Below, piece after piece: positions 52,921-62,597 of a stretch of 64,000 bases of DNA (position 1 is its first letter; the number at the start of each line of letters is the position of its first letter). A program made the position numbers and the translations under genes. This DNA is from CAWCTD01 sp963798455 (GTDB taxonomy: Bacteria; Acidobacteriota; Terriglobia; Bryobacterales; Bryobacteraceae). Where the stretch lies: positions 310,001 to 374,000 of the forward strand of contig CAWCTD010000003.1 in the NCBI GenBank assembly GCA_963798455.1. The letters are read 5' to 3'. Below the pieces are notes generated by a model, which was not told the DNA's origin, did not search any database, and worked only from the letters and a program-made list of their open reading frames with translations.

Positions 52921-53955
52921 TCAGAACCCGCTCGGCGCGATCCAGAAACTCTCCCGCCACTGGCCGCCAGGTGGGATGCTCTGAAGTTCTCTGTATGCGC
53001 CGGAATGGGCCAGGTTGAAGGCATTGGTAATGGCCGCCATCGGCTCGAAACAGATGAAGCTGCGTCCCCGAGGCGCGTACACATCGGTGGCCATAAACTT
53101 CGGTCCATAGTAAACCGTGATCTTCTCCTTGTCGCCCTGGACGGAAAACTCTGCCCTGCCGTCGCCGCCCCTGTTCAGCCCCGTGAAGAGGTCGTCCAGA
53201 TGAAGATCCGCCAGTGTCACAGGGTCCGCCAGATCCATCGGCTTGCTCTCGCCCGTCGGCAGCAGTTGTTTGGAAACCAGCAGGTGTTCCCTGGCGGGAA
53301 TGTGAACCTTCCACTGCTCTCGCGGCGCGTCGTCAAGCTGGTAATAGGTGTGGTAGCCAATCGCCACCGGCATCGGCTCCGCAGAGTGATTCTCGAGCGC
53401 CGTTTCGACCTCAAGCACGCCGCTGGCGAGCCGATAGGTCATCTCGATGGTGTGCGCGAAGGGAAACTGTGCCATCAGCTCGGGGAACCTCCAGAATTCG
53501 AGACGGCTCGTCACCCACGCGGAACGGTTGTCGGCCTCCAGTTTGGAGATCTTCCAATGCTGCGAGAACGCCACAAGTCCGTGGTTCGGGATGCCGCCGC
53601 CATAGAGAAATACCAAATTCTTCAGATCGGGATTCAGCAGGTATTTCTCTCCGTTGGCGTAATAGGAAAGCTGGTCGATCCGGTTTGCCCACGGCGCCAG
53701 AAGCGGATTGCCCGCCAGCGTCGGCTTGTTCTTAAACTCACCGAGAGACTGGAACGGCACATAAAAGACGTTCTTCCCGTTCACCTTCATCTCGTAGGCG
53801 ATGTTGCCGATTGAGGCTGCGATCGAAACGCCGGTCCGATGGGACGCGTCGGAGAGTCGGACCACCTCCACGCCGTCGACCATGGCCTTGCTGGCGCTGT
53901 AGTTTGCGGCTTGGGACGCTAATGGCAACAGCACACCCACGATTAGGTACTTCAT
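52921..53955 (-). CDS. Exported aldose-1-epimerase-like protein
   Basis: This is a 344-residue protein with the signal peptide YLIVGVLLPLASQA. The beta-sandwich of galactose mutarotase is evident: NPLLAPWANRIDQL, GIPNHGLVAFSQHW (first catalytic His), AIGYHTYYQLDD (second His), and FICFEPMAAITNAF (catalytic Glu). It should interconvert alpha and beta anomers of a hexose outside the cytoplasm. GGAGGT lies 8 bases before the ATG. It follows the second AGE gene by 59 bases, so mutarotation and epimerisation are probably coupled in one pathway. Confidence 0.88.
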   Translation of the reverse strand: MKYLIVGVLLPLASQAANYSASKAMVDGVEVVRLSDASHRTGVSIAASIGNIAYEMKVNGKNVFYVPFQSLGEFKNKPTLAGNPLLAPWANRIDQLSYYANGEKYLLNPDLKNLVFLYGGGIPNHGLVAFSQHWKISKLEADNRSAWVTSRLEFWRFPELMAQFPFAHTIEMTYRLASGVLEVETALENHSAEPMPVAIGYHTYYQLDDAPREQWKVHIPAREHLLVSKQLLPTGESKPMDLADPVTLADLHLDDLFTGLNRGGDGRAEFSVQGDKEKITVYYGPKFMATDVYAPRGRSFICFEPMAAITNAFNLAHSGAYRELQSIPPGGQWRESFWIAPSGF

Positions 53956-54014
53956 GTCTGTCTACCTCCAACCTTCTGTCTGCCCGGCGCAGGATCCCGC
54001 CTGTGGCGCCGACA

Positions 54015-55376
54015 CTATAATACCAGCACGCTCGTCAGCCGCAATGCCTCGGAGTACATGCCGCAGACGTGGTAGCAATCGACCCCGTTCTTGTTCAACC
54101 GGGCGCTTTCGGGGGGCGACTTCGGGTCGTAATAAGTGCTAAAGCATCCGCCATATTGGGCATCCATGAAATGCTCTTTGAACATCCCCAGCGACTCATC
54201 GAAAGCCGCCCACAGCTCGTTGTGGTTGTGAAGCGCCGCCCAGTTCATTAACGCACGCAGAAATTCGCACTGCTGCCATAGCCCCTTCGGCGCTTTTACC
54301 GGGTGCCCCTCATAGTCGCCGACCGAGAAGATCCCACCGCTCTCGGTGTCGTAAGCCGCCTTCATCCCGAAACTGAGCAGGCGCTCCCCGTACAGTTGCA
54401 GGTCGCGCCGGGGAAAACCTTTGTCCACCGCCAGGCTCCACAAGTACGCCCACTCAAACTGATGCCCCAGCTCAAGGTGGCCCCGCTGGCTTTCGGGGAG
54501 CGGCTTCCATCCCGCGTCATAAAGCTCCGGCAGATAACCGCCCTTCTCCTGAAACAGCTTGGTGAATATGGCGTTTGCATGAGCTTCCGCCTCTGCGAAC
54601 ACCTCCTTGGACCCCGTGGCGTCGTGCAACGCCAGCAGCGCTTCGAACAGGTGCATCATCGGGTTCTGAGTGTTTGTCCCGGAGGCCGGCCGCGGCGATG
54701 CCTTTGCCGCCGCGCCCTCTCTCCTCGTATTGGCGTAGCCCTCGAAGTCCATACTCATGGGCGCTTGGCTGAAGTCCCGTGTCGTCCCAGGTTTGAAAAA
54801 GCCGGCCTTGTCCCTGAGGCCCCTCTTCATGTCGGCCCAAGTCTCTAAAGCCGCCTTGCGATACTTCTCGTCACGCGTGACCCGCGCCGCATGCGAAAAG
54901 CCGAAGATCGCGAATGCCGTACCGTAGCTGTCCTTGCGGTCATCGACCACCTTGCCATCCGGGGAGACGCTGTAGAACAGACCGCCGTACTGGGTATCAC
55001 GAAAATTCGCCAGCGTAAAATCGGCAATCCGTCTCAGCGATTGAAGGTAGACGGGATCGCGGGTCAGGTCATATCCTCGAGCCCTCATGAAGATATGGCG
55101 GCCTTGAGACGTCAGTGTAGCGACCTGCTGATCAGTGGGGCGCCACTCACGGTCTATCCTCTGCTGGACGAAGCCGCTGGACAATTCCGCGGATTTGAAC
55201 CAATGTTGGATCTCATCGGACAGCGCCTTGCGGAACCAATCCGCGTCGATGTGCTCGCGGACTGTAGCCGAGGGCGTTACCCGTTGGGCTGTCGCAATTC
55301 GGTTTCGGAGCAGCGCCGAGGCTCCGGCGAGGCGGAGCAGACGTCTGCGCGAAAAAGTCTCCATTTTCGTGCTCAT
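54015..55376 (-). CDS. Tat-exported AGE-family epimerase/isomerase-like protein, copy 2
   Basis: This is a 453-residue protein with a Tat signal (FSRRRLLRLAGASALL). It is a close paralog of 50135-51436: QYGGLFYSVSPDGKVVDDRK, NPMMHLFEALLALHDATGSK, ELGHQFEWAYLWSLAVDKGF, CYHVCGMYSEALRL. It carries a ~20-residue insertion (EGYANTRREGAAAKASPRPA) absent from copy 1. It is the first gene of its pair, with a near-consensus promoter. The two copies may act on different sugars or steps. Confidence 0.85.
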   Translation of the reverse strand: MSTKMETFSRRRLLRLAGASALLRNRIATAQRVTPSATVREHIDADWFRKALSDEIQHWFKSAELSSGFVQQRIDREWRPTDQQVATLTSQGRHIFMRARGYDLTRDPVYLQSLRRIADFTLANFRDTQYGGLFYSVSPDGKVVDDRKDSYGTAFAIFGFSHAARVTRDEKYRKAALETWADMKRGLRDKAGFFKPGTTRDFSQAPMSMDFEGYANTRREGAAAKASPRPASGTNTQNPMMHLFEALLALHDATGSKEVFAEAEAHANAIFTKLFQEKGGYLPELYDAGWKPLPESQRGHLELGHQFEWAYLWSLAVDKGFPRRDLQLYGERLLSFGMKAAYDTESGGIFSVGDYEGHPVKAPKGLWQQCEFLRALMNWAALHNHNELWAAFDESLGMFKEHFMDAQYGGCFSTYYDPKSPPESARLNKNGVDCYHVCGMYSEALRLTSVLVL

Positions 55377-55435
55377 GTCCTTTTCTCAGGTTTCCTGGTG
55401 CCCTTGCAGCCATCTTGGGTACCCGGATACTCGCG

Positions 55436-55464
55436 AATATACACCCGACTGCGTACTCTTTCAA
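55436..55464 (-). promoter_or_regulatory. Promoter F of the second AGE gene
   Basis: TTGAAA (55464-55459), then 17 bases, then TATATT (55441-55436): a good sigma-70-type match, within the core TCGGGTGTATATTCGC. It gives independent support for reading the TGTA core as a -10 region. Transcription would start near 55429, about 50 bases before the ATG. Confidence 0.7.
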
Positions 55465-55499
55465 GGATTTTCTCTAATTGTCCTGCCATTCAGACAGTA

Positions 55500-55830
55500 A
55501 AATAGCCCGCCAGGTCCGACAGGACCCGCGCTCGGCATAGGTGGGCGGAACCTCACTCTGCTAAGGCTTTGGAAAGGCACTCGGTTCCCCCGTCAGCCGA
55601 CGGCTCAGTACCCAAATCTTCCCGCCGAAGGAGGTTTCTGTCCTTACCCCAGTTCTTTCAACAGACCGCTCTGCGCAAGAATCCCTGCGACTGCGCGGAG
55701 TTCTTGAGTTCTGAGGAAAAGACAGCCGGGGTAGACTCGGGAGCGGCAAACCGTCAGGCAGTTCACCAAGATTCTGGGCCGGCCGGGCTACCAAGTGTAC
55801 CGGCACGAGATTGACGAGAAGGCCAGGGTG
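55500..55830 (+). other. Debris with a possible transposase start
   Basis: Just before 55831, the frame VRQFTKILGRPGYQVYRHEI DEKAR resembles the first residues of ISL3-type transposases, then changes abruptly into DUF362 sequence. I see nothing else supported here. If correct, an ISL3 piece removed the front of this DUF362 gene before the inversion. Confidence 0.3.
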
Positions 55831-56048
55831 GCGCAAGTAGGACGGAATTGCACGTGCACCGACGCGGTTGGAGTTGCGACGATGGGCTGCAATCCGTGCG
55901 CGCGGCGCAATGAGCCGCCCTTCTGGCTCTTCAAGGAGGCAGACACGCCGGGCTGCGTGCACCAGTATACCGACAACGTCCTGCTGACGGGCGGAACGGT
56001 CGGAGTGAGCACAGCAGACCTCAACCAGATCGATGTTCGTGGCCTACC
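55831..56048 (+). pseudogene. Internal part of a DUF362 gene at the inversion breakpoint
   Basis: It reads VGRNCTCTDAVGVATMGCNP, RNEPPFWLFKEADTPG and LNQIDVRGLP, matching the C-terminal part of the DUF362 protein at 51506 (VGRNCVCTDAVGVATMGYNP). At CCTACCTA (56043-56050) it switches to IS630. Its missing end is at 46265-46210. Confidence 0.85.
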
Positions 56049-56276
56049 TATGGTTCGTGGCTCAATCTCGTGGCGCGCTGGTTCGCAGAACTCACCAACA
56101 AACGCATCCGGCGCGGCACCTTCCACAGCGTCCAAGACCTCGAAGCCGCTATCTGCGACTACATTGATGTCCACAATGAAGCTCCCACGCCCTTCGTGTG
56201 GACCAGAACTGCAGACCAAATCCTGGACAGCATCGCTCATTACGCCCGCCGCACCCTCGCCGCCCACCCTGCCTGA
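56046..56276 (+). pseudogene. 3' part of an IS630 transposase gene at the inversion breakpoint
   Basis: The frame from 56043 reads PTYGSWLNLVARWFAELTNK, RIRRGTFHSVQDLEAAICDY and so on to a stop at 56276. It continues, in frame and through the same CCTACCTA, the half at 46266-46496 that ends HFAPT. Removal of the inversion would give one transposase gene on +. Confidence 0.85.
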
Positions 56277-56289
56277 CTTATCTCATGAA

Positions 56290-57236
56290 CCACGGGGACA
56301 GGAGACTAGCGTGCGCACCCCGACACCCGCAACCCTTTCACGAAGCGATCCTGCGCCGTTTGGAGACTCTTCTCCACAGGTCCTTTGGCTTGCGGACTAT
56401 GTGTCGGTATCCACGCGATATCCAGTTCCCGCAACGCTCGGCCGATTTGGGTCGGCGGCAGTGGATACCGTTCATCGCGACACAGATCCGTGTCCTTGCG
56501 CTGCGTCTTGGGCGCGGTGCGGAACAAGCCGGCATTGCCTGTATAGATCGCTAGCAGCCTTCCGTAACGCTCCACCTACTGCAACAACGATCGCAGGTTC
56601 TCCCAGGTCCAGTCACTGGCCACAAAGCGCGCTTCCAGCCGATTTGTGCCGTCATCGATCATCGCGATCAGATAGCGCGTCCCGCCTCTGCCCGCCAACT
56701 AGTCGTACTCGCTGGTGTCGCACTGCAGCAGTTCCTCACACGGGCTAACCCGCGGCCGAAACAGGTGCGCCTGCTCGACCCGCAGCTTCTGGCCACGCCA
56801 TAGCCCCGCTGCCCGCATCCGAGTTCGCGCCGTCTCGCGACTGATTTCAATCCCCTGCCTCATGTCCAGGTATTCGCTCGCCAGCGTCGCCCCGAAACCC
56901 CCGGTGCACATCCAAACTCAGAATCGCGACCGCTTCTTGGCGGATCTGCTCCGCGGTCCGGTTGTTCGACGCCTGTCCCGCAGCCCGTGTATCACCGCCT
57001 GGTCTCCTCGCTTCTTCAGCGTCTTCAAAAAGCATTTCACCTAGCGCGTACTCAGCCCCAGTTCCTCGGCAGACTGCCGCTGCGTAATCAACTTCGCTTT
57101 CTTCAGTGTCACCAACCGGTCTCGATCGGTTTGGGTCATCAGTAGTGTGTTTCCCGCACCCTCCTCGCGTGGCTGTGCTAAGTTGACATATCTACTTTGG
57201 CAAAAGGTGACATTGCAACTTTGCGGTGACAGTCCC
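56290..57236 (-). pseudogene. Decayed ISNCY (IS1202-like) transposase
   Basis: The start MTQTDRDRLVTLKKAKLITQ (57139) and RQSAEELGLSTR are the HTH of this family. After frameshifts, LASEYLDMRQGIEISRETAR, AAGLWRGQKLRVEQAHLFRP, LQCDTSEYD, then TQIGRALRELDIAWIPTHSP and QAKGPVEKSLQTAQDRFVKG follow in order. At least three frame changes and stops are present, so it is inactive. TGTCACC motifs at about 57190-57236 look like its terminal sequences. Confidence 0.75.
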
Positions 57237-57351
57237 GTCAGTTGCCTAGACTTCAAAGCAGAAAGTAGTATAGAATGAGTCACCCGCTGCTACTTCAACC
57301 CTGCAACCACAGGCGGGACGTCCTCACCACGAGGCAAAGGAGAGCGTAACG

Positions 57352-59076
57352 ATGGGCGCAAGGAACAATATGCAGTTCGGCCGGAGAGAACTCTTCAAGG
57401 GAGCGGCTACACTTGCCGGCAGCACAGTAGCCGGCATTCTTGTTGGATCTGGGTGCTCAACTTCCTCCACTTCAAGTCGGAGCGGTCAGAGTCCCCTGAT
57501 CATCGCATCGGATTCGGGTGCAGTTGCAGAGACGATTTCTGGCAAGGTTCGGGGGTACACGCGAAGCGGCATTCACGCATTCAGAGGTATTCCGTACGGC
57601 GCCACCACTGCCGGAGATGGCCGGTTCGTCCGGTGCATGAAGCCACAACCCTGGGCCGGTATCCGCAGTTCCATGTACTACGGGCAGGTGTGTCCGCGGG
57701 TGCCACGGGCCGAGTGGGCAAATGACGAGCTTTCCTTCTTGTCCCAGTGGGACGATGGGCAGCAGGGCGAGGACTGCTTGCGGATCAACGTTTGGACACC
57801 AGGCCTCAACGACGGCAAGAAACGGCCCGTGATGTTGTGGGTACATGGCGGCGGCTATATGCACGGCTCGGGAAACGAGCACCCGGCCTACAACGGTGAG
57901 AATCTCAGCCGGCGGGGCAACGTCGTCGTGGTCGGCTTCAATCACCGCCTGAATGTCTTCGGCTTTCTGAACCTTGCGGACTATGGCTCGAAATACGCCG
58001 ACTCGGGTAATGTCGGCATGCTCGACATCGTGGCGGTCCTGGAGTGGGTACGCGACAATATCACCAACTTCGGTGGCGACCCTTCCAACGTGACTATTTT
58101 CGGCCAATCGGGGGGTGGCGGGAAGGTCAGCACTCTCTTGGCTATGCCTGAGGCGAAGGGTCTGTTCCATCGCGCCGTGGTGCAAAGTGGCTCCACCTTG
58201 CGCCTGGGCTCGCCCGAAAATGCCGCCAAATTGGCGGCAGCCATCGTCGCAGAACTCAAGTTGACCAGATCTCAGATCGGGCAAATCCATACAGTGCCGG
58301 TCACGACTTTGATGGATGCTGCCGCGAACGCGCTGGGGAAAGTCAACCCTGCACCCACCGGGGGCTTGGGAGGACCCTTTGGAGGGGCCCGGCGAGGAAC
58401 GGCCCCGAGAATCGGGTGGGGGCCGATAGTGGACGGCAAGACCATTCCTAGCCATCCTTTCGATCCGACAGCGTCGGCCGTCTCAGCACAGATCCCGATG
58501 ATGATCGGCACAGTGATGAACGAGTTCTCGCCCAGCATGGGCTACCCGGAACTCGAATCGATGAGCGAAGACGAACTCAAGCGGCGGGCGTCGCAGCGAT
58601 ACGGTGACAAGGTCCAGAGCGTGATCGAAGCGTGCCGGAAAGTGTACCCCAACGTAAAGCCTGTGGAGGTTCTGTCCCTGATCTCCAGCGTGAGAACGAA
58701 CGCCGTGACGCAGGCCGAACGAAAGGCCGCCCAAGGCGCGGCGCCGGCATACCTGTACCTATTCTGCTATCACACGCCGGTCCTTGATGGGCGGCCGCGG
58801 GCCTTCCATTTCAGCGAAGTCCCTTACGTCTTCGACAACACCGACCTCACCGCCTTTGCCACCGGGGGCACAGCCGAGGCCCGGGACTTAGCCGCCCGGA
58901 TCAGCAATGCGTGGATTAGTTTCGCGCGCACGGGTGATCCCAACCACGGGGGCCTTCCGCACTGGCCGGCCTTCGCTGTGCGCCAGGTCCCCACAATGTG
59001 CTTCGACAAAAAGTGCGAAGTGAAAAATGATCACGATGGTGATCTGCGTAGGGCCGTCGAGGAGGCCCTCGCCTAG
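57352..59076 (+). CDS. Exported type-B carboxylesterase lipoprotein
   Basis: This 574-residue protein combines a Tat-like FGRRELFKGA with a lipobox VGSGC (C35), so it is probably Tat-exported and lipid-anchored. The esterase domain begins SGKVRGYTRSGIHAFRGIPY; the oxyanion loop is WVHGGGYMHGSG, the nucleophile S253 lies in TIFGQSGGGGKV and the His H486 in AFHFSEVPYVF. It should hydrolyse esters, such as acyl groups on plant glycans. The nucleophile motif has Gln and Gly where FGESAGG is usual. AGGAG precedes the ATG. It stands alone on +. Confidence 0.88.
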   Translation: MGARNNMQFGRRELFKGAATLAGSTVAGILVGSGCSTSSTSSRSGQSPLIIASDSGAVAETISGKVRGYTRSGIHAFRGIPYGATTAGDGRFVRCMKPQPWAGIRSSMYYGQVCPRVPRAEWANDELSFLSQWDDGQQGEDCLRINVWTPGLNDGKKRPVMLWVHGGGYMHGSGNEHPAYNGENLSRRGNVVVVGFNHRLNVFGFLNLADYGSKYADSGNVGMLDIVAVLEWVRDNITNFGGDPSNVTIFGQSGGGGKVSTLLAMPEAKGLFHRAVVQSGSTLRLGSPENAAKLAAAIVAELKLTRSQIGQIHTVPVTTLMDAAANALGKVNPAPTGGLGGPFGGARRGTAPRIGWGPIVDGKTIPSHPFDPTASAVSAQIPMMIGTVMNEFSPSMGYPELESMSEDELKRRASQRYGDKVQSVIEACRKVYPNVKPVEVLSLISSVRTNAVTQAERKAAQGAAPAYLYLFCYHTPVLDGRPRAFHFSEVPYVFDNTDLTAFATGGTAEARDLAARISNAWISFARTGDPNHGGLPHWPAFAVRQVPTMCFDKKCEVKNDHDGDLRRAVEEALA

Positions 59077-59734
59077 ACGGAGTTCGTGCTGGCCCACTGC
59101 ACGTGTGGTGGTCGCCCTGCGCGCACGTTGGGCAGCGGGGACAGAGTGCCTTCCCACGCGCCGCTTCGGCTGGACGCAATCGAGGATGTGGAACTCAGCC
59201 GCGGCATTGGCCGGGCCGAGGCTGGAATGGTGCTTGCCTTTCCATTAGTAAGTCGCTTCAGTTCAGCTTCCGTCGCACGGCGGACTGTCCGCAGGTGCCG
59301 TCGTTGGGAAGCCAGTACTACTGTGTTATGAACGGGACATTTCCGCAATCGAATTGTGGCTCCTCTCCGAAAAGCGTGGTGGCACGTGACGCTCTGGATG
59401 CTTAAACTTGAGAGGCAGGGCGGTTCCCGTGAGTGTGCTCGGTATCACGTGTCCTCGTGCAGCGTCCCCGCAATCCTCCAAGGTGCTGGTTTCTTCGATT
59501 CGCCTGGAGAGAGTGCCGGATTGTCTGAGCCATCGGAGGTCCCCCCGAGAACCGAATCGGTCCCCGCTTCTCCTGGGGCCATGAGAACCGGGCATGACGG
59601 CGCTTCCTCGGCCCGAGCATGGCGAATCCCGCCATCACGGCAGACCGTCGATGCTGTGGGAATCCCACAACTCCTTGAAGCAACAACGCTTATCAGTAAT
59701 CACACTTTTTGGGACAGGAGCCAACAAACAAGCC
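59077..59734. other. Intergenic stretch without a supported gene
   Basis: About 660 bases without a gene, RNA or repeat that I can support. Confidence 0.4.
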
Positions 59735-61063
59735 ATGATTTTCGGAAGGATATGTTGGGCAGGAGTGATTTCTGTATGCTTGCTGGCTTTGCCAACATTC
59801 CCCCAGGCGGCCCCGGCGGGGCCTGCTGGGCAGCCGCCGGCAGGACAGGCGGGCCGCGGGGGCGGGCCACGGGGTGGCGGCGTAGTCTCACCCGAGGTCC
59901 TGCCGGATGGGCGGGTTACTTTTCGGTTCTTAGACCCAAACGCCACGGAGGCGGCGGTCGTCGGCAATTGGCCGGATGGCGCAAACATACCCATGACGAA
60001 GGACGCCCGGGGTGTGTGGTCCGTAACGGTGGGCCCCCTGCAGCCTGAACTGTGGGACTACACGTTCCGGGTGAACGGGATCAGGACGCTGGACCCGGCC
60101 AACTCCCGGGTTAAGCGAAACGCCACTCCCTTTGATAACTCGGTACTGATTCCCGGAGCAGAGTCGTCGCTGTATGAAGTGAACAACGTGCCGCACGGCA
60201 CACTCTCGGCGGTGTGGTATCCCTCTCCCACGCTCAAGCTGACGCGGCGGATGAGGGTATACACTCCCCCCGGATACGAAAGCGGCCGCAGCCGGTATCC
60301 GGTTCTTTACCTGTTTCACGGGGCAGGCGGCGACGAGGAGGAATGGACCTTGATGGGCCGCGCCGCCCAGATCCTCGACAATCTGATCGCGGCAGGTAAG
60401 GCCAAACCCATGATCGTCGTCATGCCCAATGGCCACGCCAGCCAAACGGCAACGCGGGACGTGATTCCGCCTGCCCCCACGGCCGGCCCCAGCCGGGGCG
60501 GAGCGCCCGGCCAACCGGGAGGTGACGCCACCTACGGGCTGTTCCCGGACAGCATCATCAACGATGTGATCCCCTTTGTCGATAAGACCTACCGCGTGGC
60601 GCAGGGCCGTGAGAACAGGGCCGTCGCGGGCGTGTCCATGGGAGGTGCGCAGTCAGTGTACACCGGTCTCAGGAACCTGGACCGCTTCGCCTGGGTGGCC
60701 GGCTTCGGCGGAGCCTACGTTCTTTGGCCTGGCGCCATGGTCCAGGCTCAAGTGGCTCCCGGCGCCGCTGCCGGGCGCGGCCCCGGTGTTGGGCAGAGGT
60801 TGAATATCAGGGCAGTCGACGAGATCTTCAGCAAACTGGACGCCAAGGCGAACTCGCAGCTGAGGCTGTTCTACATGTCGTGCGGCACTGAGGACGGTCT
60901 GGTTACCGCCGGCCGTCAGCTGAAGGAGTGGCTGAAATCCAAGGGCATTCAATTTGTGGATGTTGAAACTCCTGGCTATGCTCACGTCTGGAGTTATTGG
61001 CGCAAGAGCCTGGCAGATCTGGTGCGCCGTCTGTTCCAGCCCAAGGGAAGCGAGGTGAGGTGA
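59735..61063 (+). CDS. Exported CE1-type esterase with N-terminal beta domain
   Basis: This is a 442-residue protein. A signal peptide (GVISVCLLALPTFPQA) precedes a Gly/Pro-rich linker and an E-set/CBM48-like domain (GRVTFRFLDPNATEAAVVGN). The alpha/beta-hydrolase domain then begins MRVYTPPGYESGRSRYPVLY and has LFHGAGGDEEEW, the nucleophile S301 in AGVSMGGAQS, and a late His in YAHVWSYW. This order is shared by feruloyl/acetyl xylan esterases and enterochelin-esterase-like proteins. It probably removes acyl groups from polysaccharides outside the cell. Together with the neighbouring carboxylesterase it forms a small esterase locus. Confidence 0.85.
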   Translation: MIFGRICWAGVISVCLLALPTFPQAAPAGPAGQPPAGQAGRGGGPRGGGVVSPEVLPDGRVTFRFLDPNATEAAVVGNWPDGANIPMTKDARGVWSVTVGPLQPELWDYTFRVNGIRTLDPANSRVKRNATPFDNSVLIPGAESSLYEVNNVPHGTLSAVWYPSPTLKLTRRMRVYTPPGYESGRSRYPVLYLFHGAGGDEEEWTLMGRAAQILDNLIAAGKAKPMIVVMPNGHASQTATRDVIPPAPTAGPSRGGAPGQPGGDATYGLFPDSIINDVIPFVDKTYRVAQGRENRAVAGVSMGGAQSVYTGLRNLDRFAWVAGFGGAYVLWPGAMVQAQVAPGAAAGRGPGVGQRLNIRAVDEIFSKLDAKANSQLRLFYMSCGTEDGLVTAGRQLKEWLKSKGIQFVDVETPGYAHVWSYWRKSLADLVRRLFQPKGSEVR

Positions 61064-61166
61064 ACGGAGAGGCGACAAGAACAGCGGAGGCGGCAGAATG
61101 CTATACAGCGGAATTCCCCCAGAAGGTTCTCGATCTTGTACCGGGCTGCCGAGATACTCAGGACGA

Positions 61167-61325
61167 ATGCTGGAGGAGATCAAGACCGTCTACTTCGAAG
61201 AGCCTTGTCCGTTCGACCACCTGGAGCACACCAAGAAGGTGCCAAACGCCCTGACCATACCGGTGTCCGGCGGCGAGCAGGAATACAGCGGCTGGCGATT
61301 CCGATGGATGATCGTCAACCAGGCG
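61167..61325 (+). pseudogene. Fragment of an enolase-superfamily sugar dehydratase
   Basis: It reads RMLEEIKTVYFEEPCPFDHL, LTIPVSGGEQEYSGWRFRWM and then degenerates. FEEP and GGEQ are metal-ligand motifs of mandelate racemase/muconate-lactonising-type enzymes. Both ends are missing. It lies between the esterase and the metallo-beta-lactamase gene. Confidence 0.65.
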
Positions 61326-61453
61326 TGGACCTCTTTTAGCCAACCCTGTTCCACCACATTTCCGCGTCTTAACTTGTCAGAAATCGTTCCATTCCAGGTG
61401 TGCCGACTCCAGGCTTATAGACCTTTGGCAGCAGACAGCATCATCTATGGGAA

Positions 61454-62545
61454 TTACTTCGGCATCGTCAAGCCGGCTGCCTCATAGGCTGCCTCGAGCG
61501 GTATTACGATTGCACCGATGCCATAGACCATAAATCCCTTTGCATTTGCGAAAGGAAAGGTGCTCTTGGAATCGGCCGACTGGCTCACCCAGCGAAGCCC
61601 ACTACCTTCAACAAGCCACTTGCCTTTGAGTATCGCATTCTCGCACGAGTTCACATTCTGAATGAAACGCCAATCCAAGTATCCCACATCAACATGATCT
61701 ACGAGGTTTTGGCTAGCATAACCACCATAAACACTCTGCCAGGTGTGGCCTGCGTAAACCCTCAGCGCGTACCTATCGTAGGGGGAAAAGTTGGCTAATA
61801 TATAATCCACAAACTTCTGAGTGTCTTCTGCGGCAATCTTAAGCCGCTCGGCTGAAAAGCCTTGGCCAAACCCTGACCCAAAAGCGTCGCCCGGAAAAAG
61901 CAGCAGGTCCTTCTTAAGGATATACACCGTACCGCCGTTACTATGCCCCCTGACCAAAAAGGTATCAACAATGCGTCCACCACCAAGATCGAACGATTTC
62001 TTGCCAGTCGTAAAGCTCGTATAGACTGACGGATCTATATTATGCTGCTTTTTCGGTCCGGTAATATCTTCCCCTTCCTGCATCCAAAGCGTCACGTTCT
62101 TATTAGCGAAAGCAGAAGTCATGCCATCATGATCCGGATGCGCGTGCGTGATAGCAATTTCAAGCGGCAGTTTGCCCACTAAGCCGTAGACGACAGTGCG
62201 AAACTCTTCCGCGGCGTTCTTTCGCGGCGCTATCATGTCCGGGGCATAGCCGTCAATATAGTTGTTGCCCAAGTCAATCATCAACGCCTTTGTTTCACCG
62301 CAAATCAGATACATGTCTGTGCCAAAGGCCCCGAGTATGGCGGTTTTGACGCCGGGGTCGTTAATCTGATAGATGCCTTGCCCTATTTTATAAATGATGT
62401 AGGAACCGTATTTTACATTGTCGCCGAGTTTGACCAGCGGAGAAGCGTCAAAGGATGCCGCCGATTGCGCAAACGCAGAAGTAGTAAGCAATAGGCTGCA
62501 CAGAATTGAAACTACCATGGCACGTGGCACAAGGTTCCTTACCAT
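61454..62545 (-). CDS. Exported metallo-beta-lactamase-fold hydrolase
   Basis: This 363-residue protein starts at the ATG with GGAGGAG 7 bases upstream. A signal peptide (AMVVSILCSLLLTTSAFA) is followed by the MBL fold with the metal motif ITHAHPDHDGM, a later His in VRGHSNGGTV and the Asp in LLLFPGDAFG. The substrate is unknown; relatives include exported lactonases and hydrolases. Base composition is visibly lower in GC than the neighbours, which suggests transfer from another genome. A well-formed promoter of the window's recurring type lies upstream. Confidence 0.85.
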   Translation of the reverse strand: MVRNLVPRAMVVSILCSLLLTTSAFAQSAASFDASPLVKLGDNVKYGSYIIYKIGQGIYQINDPGVKTAILGAFGTDMYLICGETKALMIDLGNNYIDGYAPDMIAPRKNAAEEFRTVVYGLVGKLPLEIAITHAHPDHDGMTSAFANKNVTLWMQEGEDITGPKKQHNIDPSVYTSFTTGKKSFDLGGGRIVDTFLVRGHSNGGTVYILKKDLLLFPGDAFGSGFGQGFSAERLKIAAEDTQKFVDYILANFSPYDRYALRVYAGHTWQSVYGGYASQNLVDHVDVGYLDWRFIQNVNSCENAILKGKWLVEGSGLRWVSQSADSKSTFPFANAKGFMVYGIGAIVIPLEAAYEAAGLTMPK

Positions 62546-62597
62546 TGTTCTCTCCTCCATTTTCTTGTCGTGTAGTGTCGCATGTCTAGCCCAGTAG

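Noticed and set aside
51506..53314. A 602-codon version of the DUF362 protein
   Set aside because: The upstream 190 codons are the mutarotase gene in another frame plus the promoter; the Tat signal shows the real N-terminus.
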